DNA of 35,111 nt from Alphaproteobacteria bacterium. Lineage in GTDB: Bacteria > Pseudomonadota > Alphaproteobacteria > SMXP01. Made by a program: the position numbers and the translations under genes. Shown here in pieces: positions 7,700 to 15,681 of this stretch. Under the pieces are notes generated by a model. It saw nothing but the letters and a program-made list of their open reading frames with translations. It was not told the DNA's origin and ran no database searches. Location: contig JAJFIM010000109.1 in the NCBI GenBank assembly GCA_021774995.1, positions 1 to 35,111 of the forward strand, written 5' to 3'. The stretch's first letter is position 1. Each line of letters begins with the position of its first letter.

Positions 7700-8647
7700 T
7701 TTTTTGATATGATCTCGAATAATGCTCAATACATCTCCAAAAGCGGGCTGACCACGATAATAAAGGCCCCGGCGTTTTTCGTATTCCTGCTTATATAGCG
7801 CATGTGTATTTCTATCTCTGAGCAAAAATGCCTCATTCTCATATAAAGGAACTTTAAGGTCAGCCTTTGGAAACCGCTTTTCTTTATGACTTTCATAGGC
7901 TGGCGTGCCGATGAACTCTAAAACGGACTTATTTTGAAGCAAACAATAGACATCATAATAATGCCGCATAAAGTTTTCGGGAAATCCGCCTTGTTCCTGC
8001 TGCTTTCGATATTTTGTAGCAATCGTTTGCAGTTTTTCAACCAATGTGTAGCCGGGATCATAGCATAAAATGTCACGAGCCCTATTATCCAATACAGCCA
8101 CATTTCGCTCAATCGCAAAATCTAATGCCCAGGATGAAATATCGACCGCATGGTTAGGAGCCACATCGTCAAACCCGGCTTCAAGCAATACGCCGTCTTT
8201 TGCAGTGCCATCTGAGGCGAAGTGCGCTTGATAAAAAAGCCTGATACCGCCGCTAAAATATTTTGGGATGCCATCGAATAGCGTATCACGGTCTGCTCTT
8301 AGAACACCTGGGATTGTAATTGTTTGCGCAAGATAATCATAAAAATCCTTACGGCTTTGGCGGTGCTGTTCCTTATCCTGATTTTTTAGAGTTTTGACAT
8401 CCATATCTTTTGGCGGACTGATATGAATATCAATATCCTCAGAAAAGCGGTCTATAATACCAAACCCTTTTGAAAGCGATGTCCCACCCTTTAACTGAAA
8501 ATCGTATCCCGCCTGTTTCAGACCAAAAAGGCAGTGCATGATCCAATAGTCTTTCTCCGCCAGATACGGATCTATGCCTTGCTCTGCCGCAACTGTGCGT
8601 ATCAGATCTGTAAATTCTGGATGATCGTGTAAAAAAGGATCAGGCAT
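7694..8647 (-). CDS. AbiEii/AbiGii-family nucleotidyltransferase toxin
   Basis: This 317-residue toxin belongs to a type IV toxin-antitoxin or abortive-infection module. The nucleotidyltransferase signature is intact: LKGGTSLSKGF (about 52-62) and RFSEDIDIHIS. The conserved Lys region follows (YTLVEKLQTIATKYR) with an HYYDVYCLL motif. I chose the ATG at 8647 because it overlaps the antitoxin stop by 8 nt and gives a start at MPDPFLHDHPEF. A longer form from 8698 would overlap the antitoxin heavily. The family transfers nucleotides, likely to tRNA or another target, when unchecked. The gene looks complete. Confidence 0.85.
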   Translation of the reverse strand: MPDPFLHDHPEFTDLIRTVAAEQGIDPYLAEKDYWIMHCLFGLKQAGYDFQLKGGTSLSKGFGIIDRFSEDIDIHISPPKDMDVKTLKNQDKEQHRQSRKDFYDYLAQTITIPGVLRADRDTLFDGIPKYFSGGIRLFYQAHFASDGTAKDGVLLEAGFDDVAPNHAVDISSWALDFAIERNVAVLDNRARDILCYDPGYTLVEKLQTIATKYRKQQEQGGFPENFMRHYYDVYCLLQNKSVLEFIGTPAYESHKEKRFPKADLKVPLYENEAFLLRDRNTHALYKQEYEKRRGLYYRGQPAFGDVLSIIRDHIKKL

Positions 8648-9221
8648 CGGCAAGTACACTTTCAAAGAATTTCTTGCTTCTGACCCCGGCGTAATCACGC
8701 ACAGCTTTCATCAGTTTTTGCTGATCCATTGAGCGTGCTTTTTTAGCAACGTTATCTTTCAACTTTTCTTTATCCTCCGCTAAAAAATCAAGATTATTCA
8801 TCAGATCAACCAGTAAGAATTCAGGGCTGGCGGTTTTTGGAAAGCGAGGCCGCTTTACAAAGAAAAAAGGGCGTCCGGCCAGCGTAAAATGTCCATCACG
8901 TTTATGATTATACACAAGCCTTTCATTATATAGCTGAGTCGTACCAACGCCCAAAGAATTATAAGCATTTAGTGACGCCAGATAAAAGTTGTCCTCTTTT
9001 AAGAAGGTGCTCACCAGCTTTTCATCGTCTGGCGGAACAGCCCCAAAGGAAGCCTTTTTAGGGTAGTAATAAACGCCATTCCTGAGCTTCTGGAGAGTGT
9101 TATCAGCCATAAGCAGCTGCAGGTGCCTGTCAACGGCGCTGCTAAAGCGTGCCAGATCAGCCCGCCGGTAGACCTGGCCGGGGCGAAGATGCTTTCTTAA
9201 TTGTACTACTGCATTGCTCAT
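8640..9221 (-). CDS. AbiEi-type antitoxin (DUF6088-like)
   Basis: This 193-residue protein is encoded directly upstream of, and overlapping, the AbiEii toxin. The N-terminus resembles a winged-helix domain (RPGQVYRRADLARFSSAVDRH, described here as one helix set) followed by a YYYPKKASFGAVPPDDEKL stretch typical of transcriptional regulators paired with AbiEii. The antitoxin represses the operon and counteracts the toxin. The upstream 70 bp are very AT-rich and should hold the promoter. The overlap with the toxin (8 nt) implies coupled translation. Together they form the only intact defence-type module in the island zone. Confidence 0.8.
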   Translation of the reverse strand: MSNAVVQLRKHLRPGQVYRRADLARFSSAVDRHLQLLMADNTLQKLRNGVYYYPKKASFGAVPPDDEKLVSTFLKEDNFYLASLNAYNSLGVGTTQLYNERLVYNHKRDGHFTLAGRPFFFVKRPRFPKTASPEFLLVDLMNNLDFLAEDKEKLKDNVAKKARSMDQQKLMKAVRDYAGVRSKKFFESVLADA

Positions 9222-9348
9222 AACTTCATTATAAGGAAAAATAGTTAAAAAATCAATTTTTTAGTCTAAAATTCATGCAAATATAGATTTGACTGTCCCT
9301 GCGAATGAAGCGTTCATCATCCAAAACGCTTCTAACGAAAGGGATCTC

Positions 9349-10119
9349 ATGAAAATACTCACCTACAGCGATGTGCATCTGGAATTCGGGCACAACTGGC
9401 ATCCACCGACTGATATTGACGGCGATGTCATGTTACTGGCCGGAGATATTGTCAGCTTTAAACATTATAACCCGCTTAAATTCCTGCTGAAGTTCTGGAA
9501 CAAGCCGGTGATCTACATTTCCGGCAATCACGAATATTATGACACCAATATGGACGTGGCCGAAAGAGTGGCTCTGGAATGGATCAGCCGGAAATTGCCA
9601 AATGTTCATTATCTGAAAAACAGCGCCATTAAAATTGACGGTGTTCATTTTTATGGCGGCACGATGTGGACGGATTTTGATGGCGGTAATTATCAGGCTA
9701 TGCGTTATGCGCAGGAATACATGAATGATTACTGGGTTATCCGCACCGATAAAGCGCAAAAACTAACGCCGGAAGATACACTCAAATTCCATGAGAAATA
9801 TGTTGAGAACCTGATTAAATGGTTTGAGGCTGATCTATCAGGGCCAAGGATTGTGTTATCACATCATGCGCCGATACCGGGGCCGACAGGATTAAACCGT
9901 CATGGGAACAGAGAGATTGAGCCCGCATACACATCCCGTGATATGATCAAAATCATCGATAAATATCAACCCGATCTTTGGGTGTACGGCCACACGCACC
10001 AACCCAATGATCAGACCTTTGGCAAAACCAGGATTATTTCCAACCCGCGCGGTTATGCCTTCAGGCACGAGTTGTGCGAAGGTTTCGACCCTTACGGCAA
10101 GCCGGTGGAGGTAAAATGA
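9349..10119 (+). CDS. Metallophosphoesterase
   Basis: This is a 256-residue calcineurin-like phosphoesterase, cytosolic, with all metal-ligand motifs: SDVHLEFG (D-x-H, about 7-14), LAGDIVS (GD), SGNHEYY (GNHE), LSHHAP (H) and YGHTH (GH-x-H). I chose the ATG at 9349 because GAAAGGG precedes it and the protein then begins KILTYSDVH, as in the family. The substrate is unknown. It overlaps the next gene (ATGA) and has a truncated paralogue at 7148. The two copies flank the AbiE pair, which suggests a duplicated or exchanged cargo block. Confidence 0.9.
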   Translation: MKILTYSDVHLEFGHNWHPPTDIDGDVMLLAGDIVSFKHYNPLKFLLKFWNKPVIYISGNHEYYDTNMDVAERVALEWISRKLPNVHYLKNSAIKIDGVHFYGGTMWTDFDGGNYQAMRYAQEYMNDYWVIRTDKAQKLTPEDTLKFHEKYVENLIKWFEADLSGPRIVLSHHAPIPGPTGLNRHGNREIEPAYTSRDMIKIIDKYQPDLWVYGHTHQPNDQTFGKTRIISNPRGYAFRHELCEGFDPYGKPVEVK

Positions 10120-10322
10120 GCGAGAACGACAATCAGAAAACAAAACATATCCGGTTCAAAACCTATTGGATTATCCAGCGCGCCGTTGAAGAAGGCATAG
10201 CTTACGGCTTAAATCGGGCGCACAAACATACGGATAATCCCGATAATAATCATATCGCCCTGGAAATTGAACAGGCAGTAATGTCTGCGCTGGATGAGAT
10301 CATCGATTTTGAGAGAAGCTGA
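10116..10322 (+). CDS. Small hypothetical protein of phage/island type
   Basis: This 68-residue protein is translationally coupled to the phosphoesterase by an ATGA overlap. It is soluble, with KTYWIIQRAVEEGIAYGLNRA and HIALEIEQAVMSALDEIIDF as two likely helices separated by a hydrophilic loop. Similar short proteins are common in alphaproteobacterial prophages and islands, but no function is established. The pairing suggests it works with the phosphoesterase. Confidence 0.7.
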   Translation: MSENDNQKTKHIRFKTYWIIQRAVEEGIAYGLNRAHKHTDNPDNNHIALEIEQAVMSALDEIIDFERS

Positions 10323-10336
10323 GGCTATTTCTACAG

Positions 10337-10714
10337 TTAAGATGTGGTGCCGTTCAGTTTATCTTCCAGCGCATTCAGGAGATCTTTGTGTTTGTCGGGA
10401 TTCTGCCGGATCAGTTTTTGAATATTTTGCAGTTTCCACCGGATGGCAGGCATGTCTTTCAAGCCAGGGACCGGGAACAAATCCCAGTCCGGTTCCCCCT
10501 TTTTGAAACTGATCAAAAAACGCTTATCGTCATCATTAAGCGCTGAATGGATCTTGGCAATCAGCTCTTCCCGCGTGGCTTCGAATTGTTCATAAGTAAA
10601 GGGATCTGCTGTCATACCCGCGAATTTATGCTGGAATGCAGATCTCTGATCCAGAAAATTTGGATAGATCAATTCATTAATCGGCCTTCCGCCACCTAGA
10701 GCCGCCCGCTCCAT
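10337..10714 (-). pseudogene. AbiEii-type toxin, C-terminal fragment
   Basis: The minus strand reads RPINELIYPNFLDQRSAFQ, then FAGMTADPFTYEQFEATRE and FKKGEPDWDLFPVPGLKD. This is the typical C-terminal third of the AbiEii family found with the AbiEi_3-type antitoxin. The first about nine residues (before GGGRPIN) are not family-like, so the break is near 10695. The catalytic region is absent. Together with the fragments at 6945 and 11241 it covers most of one toxin. Confidence 0.75.
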
Positions 10715-10715
10715 A

Positions 10716-10889
10716 AGTGAAGATAATCATAGTTTTGATATTATTCATTCACCAATTAAAAATAATCAAGCACACTGTGATATAGAACTTACTTTTCCAG
10801 ACACAAAGCCACAAAAAGCGCAAAGAAATTTGATAATTCAAAAACTTGCCGAAGGGTTCTCAGAAATTTTAACGCCTGTACAGGCTTGA
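10716..10889 (+). pseudogene. C-terminal coding remnant, family not recognised
   Basis: An open plus frame without a start reads SEDNHSFDIIHSPIKNN, then DIELTFPDTKPQKAQRN and LAEGFSEILTPVQA before TGA at 10887. The composition is typical of coding sequence and quite AT-rich, while the DNA on either side belongs to other fragments. It is probably the tail of a gene whose front was removed at the AbiEii junction near 10700. Confidence 0.4.
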
Positions 10890-10973
10890 TTATCCTCAAT
10901 AATATAACTGGATGTTTTCCTTTTTTCACGCCTTCATGCTGATGATGCAATCATCACAAAAGCAAGGTTTGAT

Positions 10974-11240
10974 ATGACCAGTCCCAATCTCTCCGCCGAT
11001 ATTGCCGAAATGCTGCTGGCCAAGGGCTATACCGAGGCGCCCAGCGATAATAAACAGTGGCGCATTTTCTTTCAGCCTGCGAGCATGGACACGCGCTGGT
11101 TCGTGCATGAGGGCGGGAAAGTCCGGCGTGGCAAAAGCGTTCATAATTCCACCGCGATCACGCAGGAAGCCCGCCGCATGCTGGGGCGCTACTGGCTGGA
11201 AAAACGCGGCGGCAACCTCTGCAACAGATGGCCGGGATGA
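10974..11240 (+). CDS. Small hypothetical protein, possibly truncated at its end
   Basis: This is an 88-residue soluble protein. It has a reasonable ribosome-binding sequence (AAGG) before ATG. Residues 1-75 (SPNLSADIAEMLLAKGYTEA, QWRIFFQPASMDTRWFV, ARRMLGRYWLEKR) look like a real folded unit. The stop lies within a few bases of the junction to the AbiEii N-terminal fragment (about 11247), so some C-terminal residues may have been lost. It interrupts the old AbiEii gene. The family is unknown. Confidence 0.5.
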   Translation: MTSPNLSADIAEMLLAKGYTEAPSDNKQWRIFFQPASMDTRWFVHEGGKVRRGKSVHNSTAITQEARRMLGRYWLEKRGGNLCNRWPG

Positions 11241-11543
11241 ACTGCATAATAACTTTGCTTCTGTGCCGTCAGTTTGTTCAAGGATTTGCGTATTGACTTC
11301 GGGCGCTGCTTTTCCCAGACGCTCCTTAATCCGGCGCAAGCCTGCAGCGATATTTTCCAGTCCCGTTTTTCTATCATCCAAAGGCAGATATGTAAGGTCT
11401 ATATCAACCGACAGGCGCGGCATATCTCGAATAAAAAGGTTAATCGCTGTGCCGCCCTTTAGCGCGAAAACTTCTTCCTCCGCCACATGCGGCAAAATTC
11501 GGAGAAGCAGGTCAACCTGTGCACGGTAGCGGGGATCAATCAT
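11241..11543 (-). pseudogene. AbiEii-type toxin, N-terminal fragment
   Basis: It starts with ATG at 11543, overlapping the antitoxin stop by 4 nt (ATGA), the native operon arrangement. Residues 1-100 read MIDPRYRAQVDLLLRILP, then FALKGGTAINLFIRDMPRLS and VDIDLTYLP, the GG-T and D-x-D motif of the nucleotidyltransferase. Homology ends at TEAKLL (about 11247); the frame then runs antisense to the ORF at 10974 until 10926. So the catalytic front remains but the body is elsewhere or lost. Confidence 0.8.
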
Positions 11544-12307
11544 ACGTTTGCCAGCTCCTCTGGTATGCTGATTTTGAATTTTGAGACATAAACACCGCCT
11601 TTAACGATAGCGCGGTCGCCAGTTCCCAGATCAAATCGGTCTGTATCAAGGAATGTCCGCCATTGATGCCCTGCTTTATCCGCCATATACAGGAACAAGC
11701 GCTTCACCTTCACTGACTTGCATGATTCCAGCAATTCCTGCAACAGCTTCGGACGTAAATTGGCAAGTCCTTCCATCAGTTGATAGCATTCCACCAGATC
11801 CATTCGTTCTGGCGCAAGATACAGGCATTCCAGTATTGCCCGTTCGGATGATGAAATACGGATAGTAAAATTTTGTTCCTGATGTTCGCTCAGCCCTATG
11901 TCTTCTGGCAAAAAGGAGGTTCGGATATATTCTAAGGGCGCACCCCATTCGTAATCAGAAAACCATTTCGGCAATGTTCGGCCAGTGCCAGAAAACAAAA
12001 AGATCGTCTCACCACCAAGCCGCACATAGCGGGCCGTACCTTGCCGCGACAGAGCCGTCAGCGCTCCTGCGTGAACCGGAAAGGCCAATTGCTCCTGCAG
12101 CGCACACAGCGCGCCTGGCCAGGCCACAGAATCATGCGGCCTTTTATAAGCGCCTGCACCCAACGAAGACAACCAGCCGCTCTTCCGGTATCTTTTCTGC
12201 AGATCGCGCGATATGCCATGCTGCTCCAGCCATCCGGCAAGAAAAGGAACACCGGATTTATGAGCCTCCAGCATATACTTTAATTTATCTTCTTTTTTGG
12301 TACTCAT
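11540..12307 (-). CDS. AbiEi-family antitoxin (type IV toxin-antitoxin)
   Basis: This 255-residue protein has an N-terminal winged-helix region (GWLEQHGISRDLQKRYRKSG, about 22-41, then WLSSLGAGAY) and a larger C-terminal domain including SSSERAILECLYLAPE and KFKISIPEELANV. It matches AbiEi antitoxins of the AbiEi_3 type. The toxin partner directly downstream is broken, so the antitoxin is orphaned. It appears intact with a start at 12307. A possible -10 (TATTAT) lies just upstream on the minus strand at about 12317. Confidence 0.8.
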   Translation of the reverse strand: MSTKKEDKLKYMLEAHKSGVPFLAGWLEQHGISRDLQKRYRKSGWLSSLGAGAYKRPHDSVAWPGALCALQEQLAFPVHAGALTALSRQGTARYVRLGGETIFLFSGTGRTLPKWFSDYEWGAPLEYIRTSFLPEDIGLSEHQEQNFTIRISSSERAILECLYLAPERMDLVECYQLMEGLANLRPKLLQELLESCKSVKVKRLFLYMADKAGHQWRTFLDTDRFDLGTGDRAIVKGGVYVSKFKISIPEELANV

Positions 12308-12914
12308 AGTACCTATAATACAGTTTTTTTAATGAAAAGCCAGTTAAATAATCTGCTTCCAAAAACCTGAAGGTCGCATATTTCCGGCACCTAACGCATT
12401 GATTTTGCATGCGTGAATTATTCATAAAGTACAATAGGGTATTATTCCTAAGTCAATTTTCGCTTGTTTTCGAAGGGGTTGTCAGGAATTTGCTTCCGGA
12501 TTGCTTCCAAATCCGATGTAGGGTATCGATCTGCATCGCATCGAAATGACGGTTAAGTCATTGAAATATAAAGGAAAAAATTGGTTGCGGGAGTAGGATT
12601 TGAACCTACGACCTTCAGGTTATGAGCTTAAAAGGCCATATGCTAACCTATTGATTTTAAATGTAAAAATTGCCATTGACATATTAATGTGCGAACGCGT
12701 GTGCGACTGATTCGGCCTATTTTACAAGCCATTCCAAGCACTTGCTTGCTGAGCAACGATTTTCGAGTTTTTACTCAGAATTACGCTCTTCAGGTTTTTG
12801 ACTCGAAGGTCGCAGAGACGCCTAAAAACCTATGCGAATTCGAGTATATTTATACCACTTTATAAGAAAACCAATACTTTACAACAATGCAGTTTGTACG
12901 AATTTTTGTGCGAG
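12308..12914. other. Gene-free stretch with attachment-site features
   Basis: About 600 bp without a convincing gene. It contains TGCTTCC three times (12354, 12491, 12502), which could be integrase arm-type sites, the 50-bp tRNA duplicate (12578-12627), and low-complexity AT-rich sequence. Nothing else is recognisable in either strand. Confidence 0.5.
12578..12627 (-). repeat. 50-bp duplicate of the tRNA-fMet 3' part (att-like)
   Basis: The 50 bp are identical to 14602-14651, covering the CCA end, T arm and variable region up to the anticodon loop of tRNA-fMet plus 4 bp beyond the tRNA end. Identity stops abruptly inside the anticodon stem. This is the signature of an element that integrated into the tRNA and re-created its 3' end, leaving the displaced copy here. 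Confidence 0.85.
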
Positions 12915-12940
12915 AAATAAAACATTCCCGTTCGGGAATA
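12915..12940 (-). terminator. Terminator after the XRE gene
   Basis: The stem ATTCCC/GGGAAT (12924-12929 with 12934-12939, loop of 4) is followed on the minus strand by GTTTTATTT. It lies 30 bp past the stop of the HipB-like gene. Confidence 0.6.
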
Positions 12941-12970
12941 TTTCCCTCTAAATGCTATTCAAACGTGACT

Positions 12971-13228
12971 TCACGGCTCGCATAATAGTGCATCCGCTAA
13001 CATTGTTTGTTTTGTTCTTTCATTTATTCGGAGTTCTAAATCTAAGGCAGACAGAACAGCCAAAATCGTTTCCAGCTTTGCCGCCGGATTTCCATTTTCG
13101 ATGAGAGATATGGTTTCTTGGCGCAGCCCCGCCTTTTCACCCAATTCGGATTGGCTCATGCCGCGCTTTTTACGGGCGCGGCGAATAGTGTTTCCAAGTT
13201 GTTCAGGGCTACGTGCTAATTCAGACAT
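12971..13228 (-). CDS. HipB-like XRE-family repressor, orphan
   Basis: This is an 85-residue helix-turn-helix protein: SELARSPEQLGNTIRRAR, then MSQSELGEKAGLRQETISL (HTH, about 25-45) and AAKLETILAVLSALDLELRI, a pattern typical of HipB-like antitoxins. I chose ATG 13228, which has GGAG 8 nt upstream; longer starts would translate through the operators. No hipA or other toxin follows: the next 300 bp downstream are non-coding and a terminator is present. The promoter is overlapped by three palindromes, so tight autorepression is expected. Confidence 0.82.
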   Translation of the reverse strand: MSELARSPEQLGNTIRRARKKRGMSQSELGEKAGLRQETISLIENGNPAAKLETILAVLSALDLELRINERTKQTMLADALLCEP

Positions 13229-13247
13229 AATCGACTCCTTCGACATC

Positions 13248-13276
13248 ATTATGCGCCAAATCGCATAAAACGTCAA
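13248..13276 (-). promoter_or_regulatory. Promoter of the HipB-like gene
   Basis: On the minus strand, TTGACG (13271-13276) and CATAAT (13248-13253) are 17 bp apart. The first operator palindrome (13249-13268) covers the spacer and -10, so bound repressor would block RNA polymerase. The ribosome site AAGGAG and ATG 13228 follow. Confidence 0.75.
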
Positions 13277-13349
13277 TATCGGAATTAACACATAAAATGG
13301 AATTATGCGCCAAATCGCATAAAATTAAATTATCGGATTTGACGCATAA
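13249..13349. promoter_or_regulatory. Three 20-bp operators TTATGCG-N6-CGCATAA
   Basis: Two perfect copies lie at 13249-13268 and 13303-13322 (same N6), and a degenerate copy, TTATCGG-N6-CGCATAA, at 13330-13349. Centre distances are 54 and 27 bp. All face the HipB-like gene, the natural binder. Confidence 0.85.
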
Positions 13350-13375
13350 GAAATATTGGCGGCTAAAATCAAAAA

Positions 13376-13570
13376 CTAAAGTTTAAGCGTACTCATTAGC
13401 GTTTCAATTTTCTGCAAAAGCTCATCAAAAGTCACTATTTCAACATTTTTCTGATTGTTTCTGAGCAGTTCAAAACATTCCTTTTGTTCATCTGACAAGC
13501 TAGATTTACGCCCCGCAATCAATATTACTTTGGGATCAAGGCTTGGATATAGTGGAACTAAAACGGCCTG
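13376..13570 (-). pseudogene. C-terminal remnant of a Shedu-like (DUF4263) protein
   Basis: The last about 60 residues of this minus frame read LVPLYPSLDPKVILIAGR, then KECFELLRNNQKNVEIV and TFDELLQKIETLMSTLK. They fit the end of the DUF4263/Shedu nuclease domain, where a PK-x-x-x-I-x-GR strand precedes the V-E-I-x-T-x-D-E-L pattern. Upstream of about 13570 the DNA belongs to a serine recombinase. A whole Shedu protein has over 300 residues, so the defence gene was lost and only its tail remains. Confidence 0.5.
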
Positions 13571-13767
13571 GCATACCCATCCACATGCCTTTACGTTTGG
13601 AAGCCGCCAATTTATCGCGGATGCGCTCCCCAATGACCTCACGCTCAAATTGGGCAAAGCTCAGCAGGATATTTAGCGTCAAGGCTGTTAAATTCTTGAT
13701 CTAGACCTTCCTCTGTAGATTTACGGGTGTAAATGGCGCAGCGGATATTGCTTTTTTCTTTGCTCAT
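13571..13767 (-). pseudogene. Serine recombinase with large internal deletion
   Basis: From ATG 13767 the sequence reads SKEKSNIRCAIYTRKST, EEGLDQEFNSLDA, the catalytic-domain start with the nucleophile region Y-T-R-K-S. It then jumps, out of frame, to LTLNILLSFAQFEREVIG and ERIRDKLAASKRKGMWMG, which normally lie over 100 residues later. The join is at a shared GACGC near 13680. The rest of the large recombinase, with its DNA-binding part, is missing. The gene overlaps the DUF2924 stop by ATGA, the usual pairing. Confidence 0.85.
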
Positions 13768-14201
13768 GATATCCGCTCCTTACGAGAGGTCAGGCCAAAA
13801 AAGGCATTCCCGCTCCAGCGCGTGCCTGTAATCAATGTAGCAATCGCGCTCAGGCTTTTATAATGGTCACCCTGATATTCAAAGCCTTTGCTGAGCACTG
13901 TGACATAATGATCTGTGCCACCATGTTCCCGCATCAGGCGCGTACCAGCGACAGGGCGGAAGGCTTTGACGCGGCGTTTGATTTTTTTGCCTTTAATCAG
14001 GTCACGGAGCATATTATGGGTATCAGTCGATAGTCCGCCAAATTCCAGCTCTTGCATACGGTAGGCCAGCTTATTGACCAGTGTGGCTTTGTTAAATAAA
14101 GGGGCAGATTCATCAAAATAGCTCTCCCACAAATCTTTTAAATAGGGCATGGACTGATTAGCAAGCCCGGCTATTTCTTTTTCTAATTCACTGTTATACA
14201 T
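13764..14201 (-). CDS. DUF2924 protein
   Basis: This is a 145-residue basic protein of the DUF2924 family, which is regularly encoded just upstream of large serine recombinases in alphaproteobacterial elements. Recognisable parts are LWESYFDESAPLFNKATL, LAYRMQELEFGGL and the C-terminal GTRLMREHGGTDHYVTVL, GFEYQGDHYKSLSAIA and ITGTRWSGNAFFGL. GGAG precedes the ATG. It is intact although its recombinase is broken. The proposed role is assisting recombination or binding element DNA, not proven. Confidence 0.85.
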   Translation of the reverse strand: MYNSELEKEIAGLANQSMPYLKDLWESYFDESAPLFNKATLVNKLAYRMQELEFGGLSTDTHNMLRDLIKGKKIKRRVKAFRPVAGTRLMREHGGTDHYVTVLSKGFEYQGDHYKSLSAIATLITGTRWSGNAFFGLTSRKERIS

Positions 14202-14559
14202 CGATTTTTCTCCGTATTCGTCTTACACACATGAATGCTTCACCGGGGCAGTAAGTCCAGCTAAAGCTCTCTCTTTCTTCTGGTATGTGAATGGCTTTAA
14301 AAACGACGACGAGAATTCAAACTTTTTCAAAGAAAACCGCATAGCAAACGATACAAACGGAATCTTCTGGTTGGGAATATGTGGGTTTTGTTCAAAATCA
14401 ATGCGTTACAACCTGAATACTTTTTGCGAAAGAGTCTTCAGCTTTTGAGAGAATGGGCACAATTTCGCCTTTGAACAGAGGAAATGGGGGAGAGATAGTA
14501 TTGAGCCTGTGAACAGCTCTACCTCGAAAACCCCGCAAAGACTGGGCTTTCGGGCAAAG
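14202..14559. other. Intergenic stretch between DUF2924 and tRNA-fMet
   Basis: About 360 bp upstream of the DUF2924 gene. No frame of interest was found in either strand. It should contain the DUF2924 promoter and, if the element is intact on this side, the attachment-site flank. Confidence 0.4.
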
Positions 14560-14593
14560 AAAAACCGCCCAACATTGCTGTTAGAGCGGTTCG
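14560..14593 (-). terminator. Terminator of tRNA-fMet
   Basis: AACCGC (14563-14568) pairs with GCGGTT (14586-14591); on the minus strand the stem is followed by TTTCTTTG. It lies 12 bp beyond the tRNA 3' end. Confidence 0.6.
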
Positions 14594-14601
14594 TAATTAG
14601 T

Positions 14602-14682
<81 letters not shown>

Positions 14683-14699
14683 TCACCGAGAGATCTAGG

Positions 14700-14728
14700 G
14701 TTATAAACAACCCGCCTCTATTAATCAA
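14700..14728 (-). promoter_or_regulatory. Promoter of tRNA-fMet
   Basis: Minus-strand TTGATT (14723-14728) and TATAAC (14700-14705) are 17 bp apart, 17 bp upstream of the tRNA 5' end. Confidence 0.7.
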
Positions 14729-14775
14729 GCAGCTTCTTTTTCCCGCTTCTTTTGCGATACCTCAGGCGCAGTGGT

Positions 14776-15570
14776 CTAATTCCCGAACAGATTTTTAATA
14801 CCGTTGGTTAAGGAGTCACCAAATCCTTCGCCTGTTTGTTTTGTAAAAGAACGGCCCAGATCAAGTTGTGCGCCTATTTCCGCCAGCGCTTCTTGTGACA
14901 TGCCCTGTAAAAGCCCGCCGGATCCGGCCGATTTCATCGCTATTTTCACAAACTGATCTGTAATGTCGGAAACGGCTTGCGCCGGTGCGATCCCTCCCTC
15001 TTTTTGACCAAGATTCTGCATATGAATATTGGGAAGGGCTATGGCGGCCATTTCCTGATCCAGCAGCGTGATAAGCGGTTTCATTGTCGCATCATCAATA
15101 TGTAGATTGTTAATGATGACTTTTGTAGCGGATGTGGCTGGATCTTTCGCCGGTTTATCGGCTTGTTTTTTGCTGCTCATCGCATTGTCGCGTAATGCCG
15201 TCAGGTTTGTCCCCTGTGCGCCAACCTCCAGATTTAAGGTCGTACCTGTCACAATAATTTTGTCAAAAACAAGTTTTTCACGAGAAAGACTGTTTGCTGT
15301 TACAGAAATGTTCTCAACCGTTAAAGCATGGGGGGCGCTAAATCCTGCTGGATTACCGACATGAAGACCTGTTAATTCGACCGTTAACTCAGCAAGTGAA
15401 ATATCCAATGTATCAATTGTAACCTTTACATCCAAAGCCTTGCTGGCTACTTTTTCAATGGCTGTTTTTGCTACGGACCCCATATTCAAATACAGGGCTA
15501 CGGCTCCGATTAACAAAAGCGCTATAATGCCGCCGATAACAGGCATTTTATTTTTTTTCTTCTCGCTCAT
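14776..15570 (-). CDS. AsmA-like membrane-anchored protein
   Basis: This is a 264-residue protein with one N-terminal membrane anchor (MPVIGGIIALLLIGAVALYL, about 9-28) and a periplasmic part. The segment after it (AIEKVASKALDVKVTIDTLD, LAELTVELTGLHVGNPAGF) has the AsmA pattern, a beta-rich lipid-transfer-like fold. The protein is short for AsmA-family proteins (often over 500), so it is a small member or an N-terminal module. No partner is next to it. The probable role is envelope or outer-membrane lipid homeostasis; the substrate is unknown. Confidence 0.75.
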   Translation of the reverse strand: MSEKKKNKMPVIGGIIALLLIGAVALYLNMGSVAKTAIEKVASKALDVKVTIDTLDISLAELTVELTGLHVGNPAGFSAPHALTVENISVTANSLSREKLVFDKIIVTGTTLNLEVGAQGTNLTALRDNAMSSKKQADKPAKDPATSATKVIINNLHIDDATMKPLITLLDQEMAAIALPNIHMQNLGQKEGGIAPAQAVSDITDQFVKIAMKSAGSGGLLQGMSQEALAEIGAQLDLGRSFTKQTGEGFGDSLTNGIKNLFGN

Positions 15571-15681
15571 CTGATGTTTTCCTTTGAGGGTAAAATTTTA
15601 CTTATGCTGCCTAACTTTCTGGACTCAATCAAGTGAAAGCTTTTATGTAACTGTTTTTCTCAACAATACGAATTTAAGACT

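Noticed and set aside
9289..9348. N-terminal extension of the phosphoesterase
   Set aside because: The family starts at the K-I-x-x-x-S-D-x-H strand, and the ATG at 9349 has the ribosome site.
12578..12660. Second tRNA gene
   Set aside because: Only the 3' part of tRNA-fMet is present; the sequence departs within the anticodon stem and there is no 5' half.
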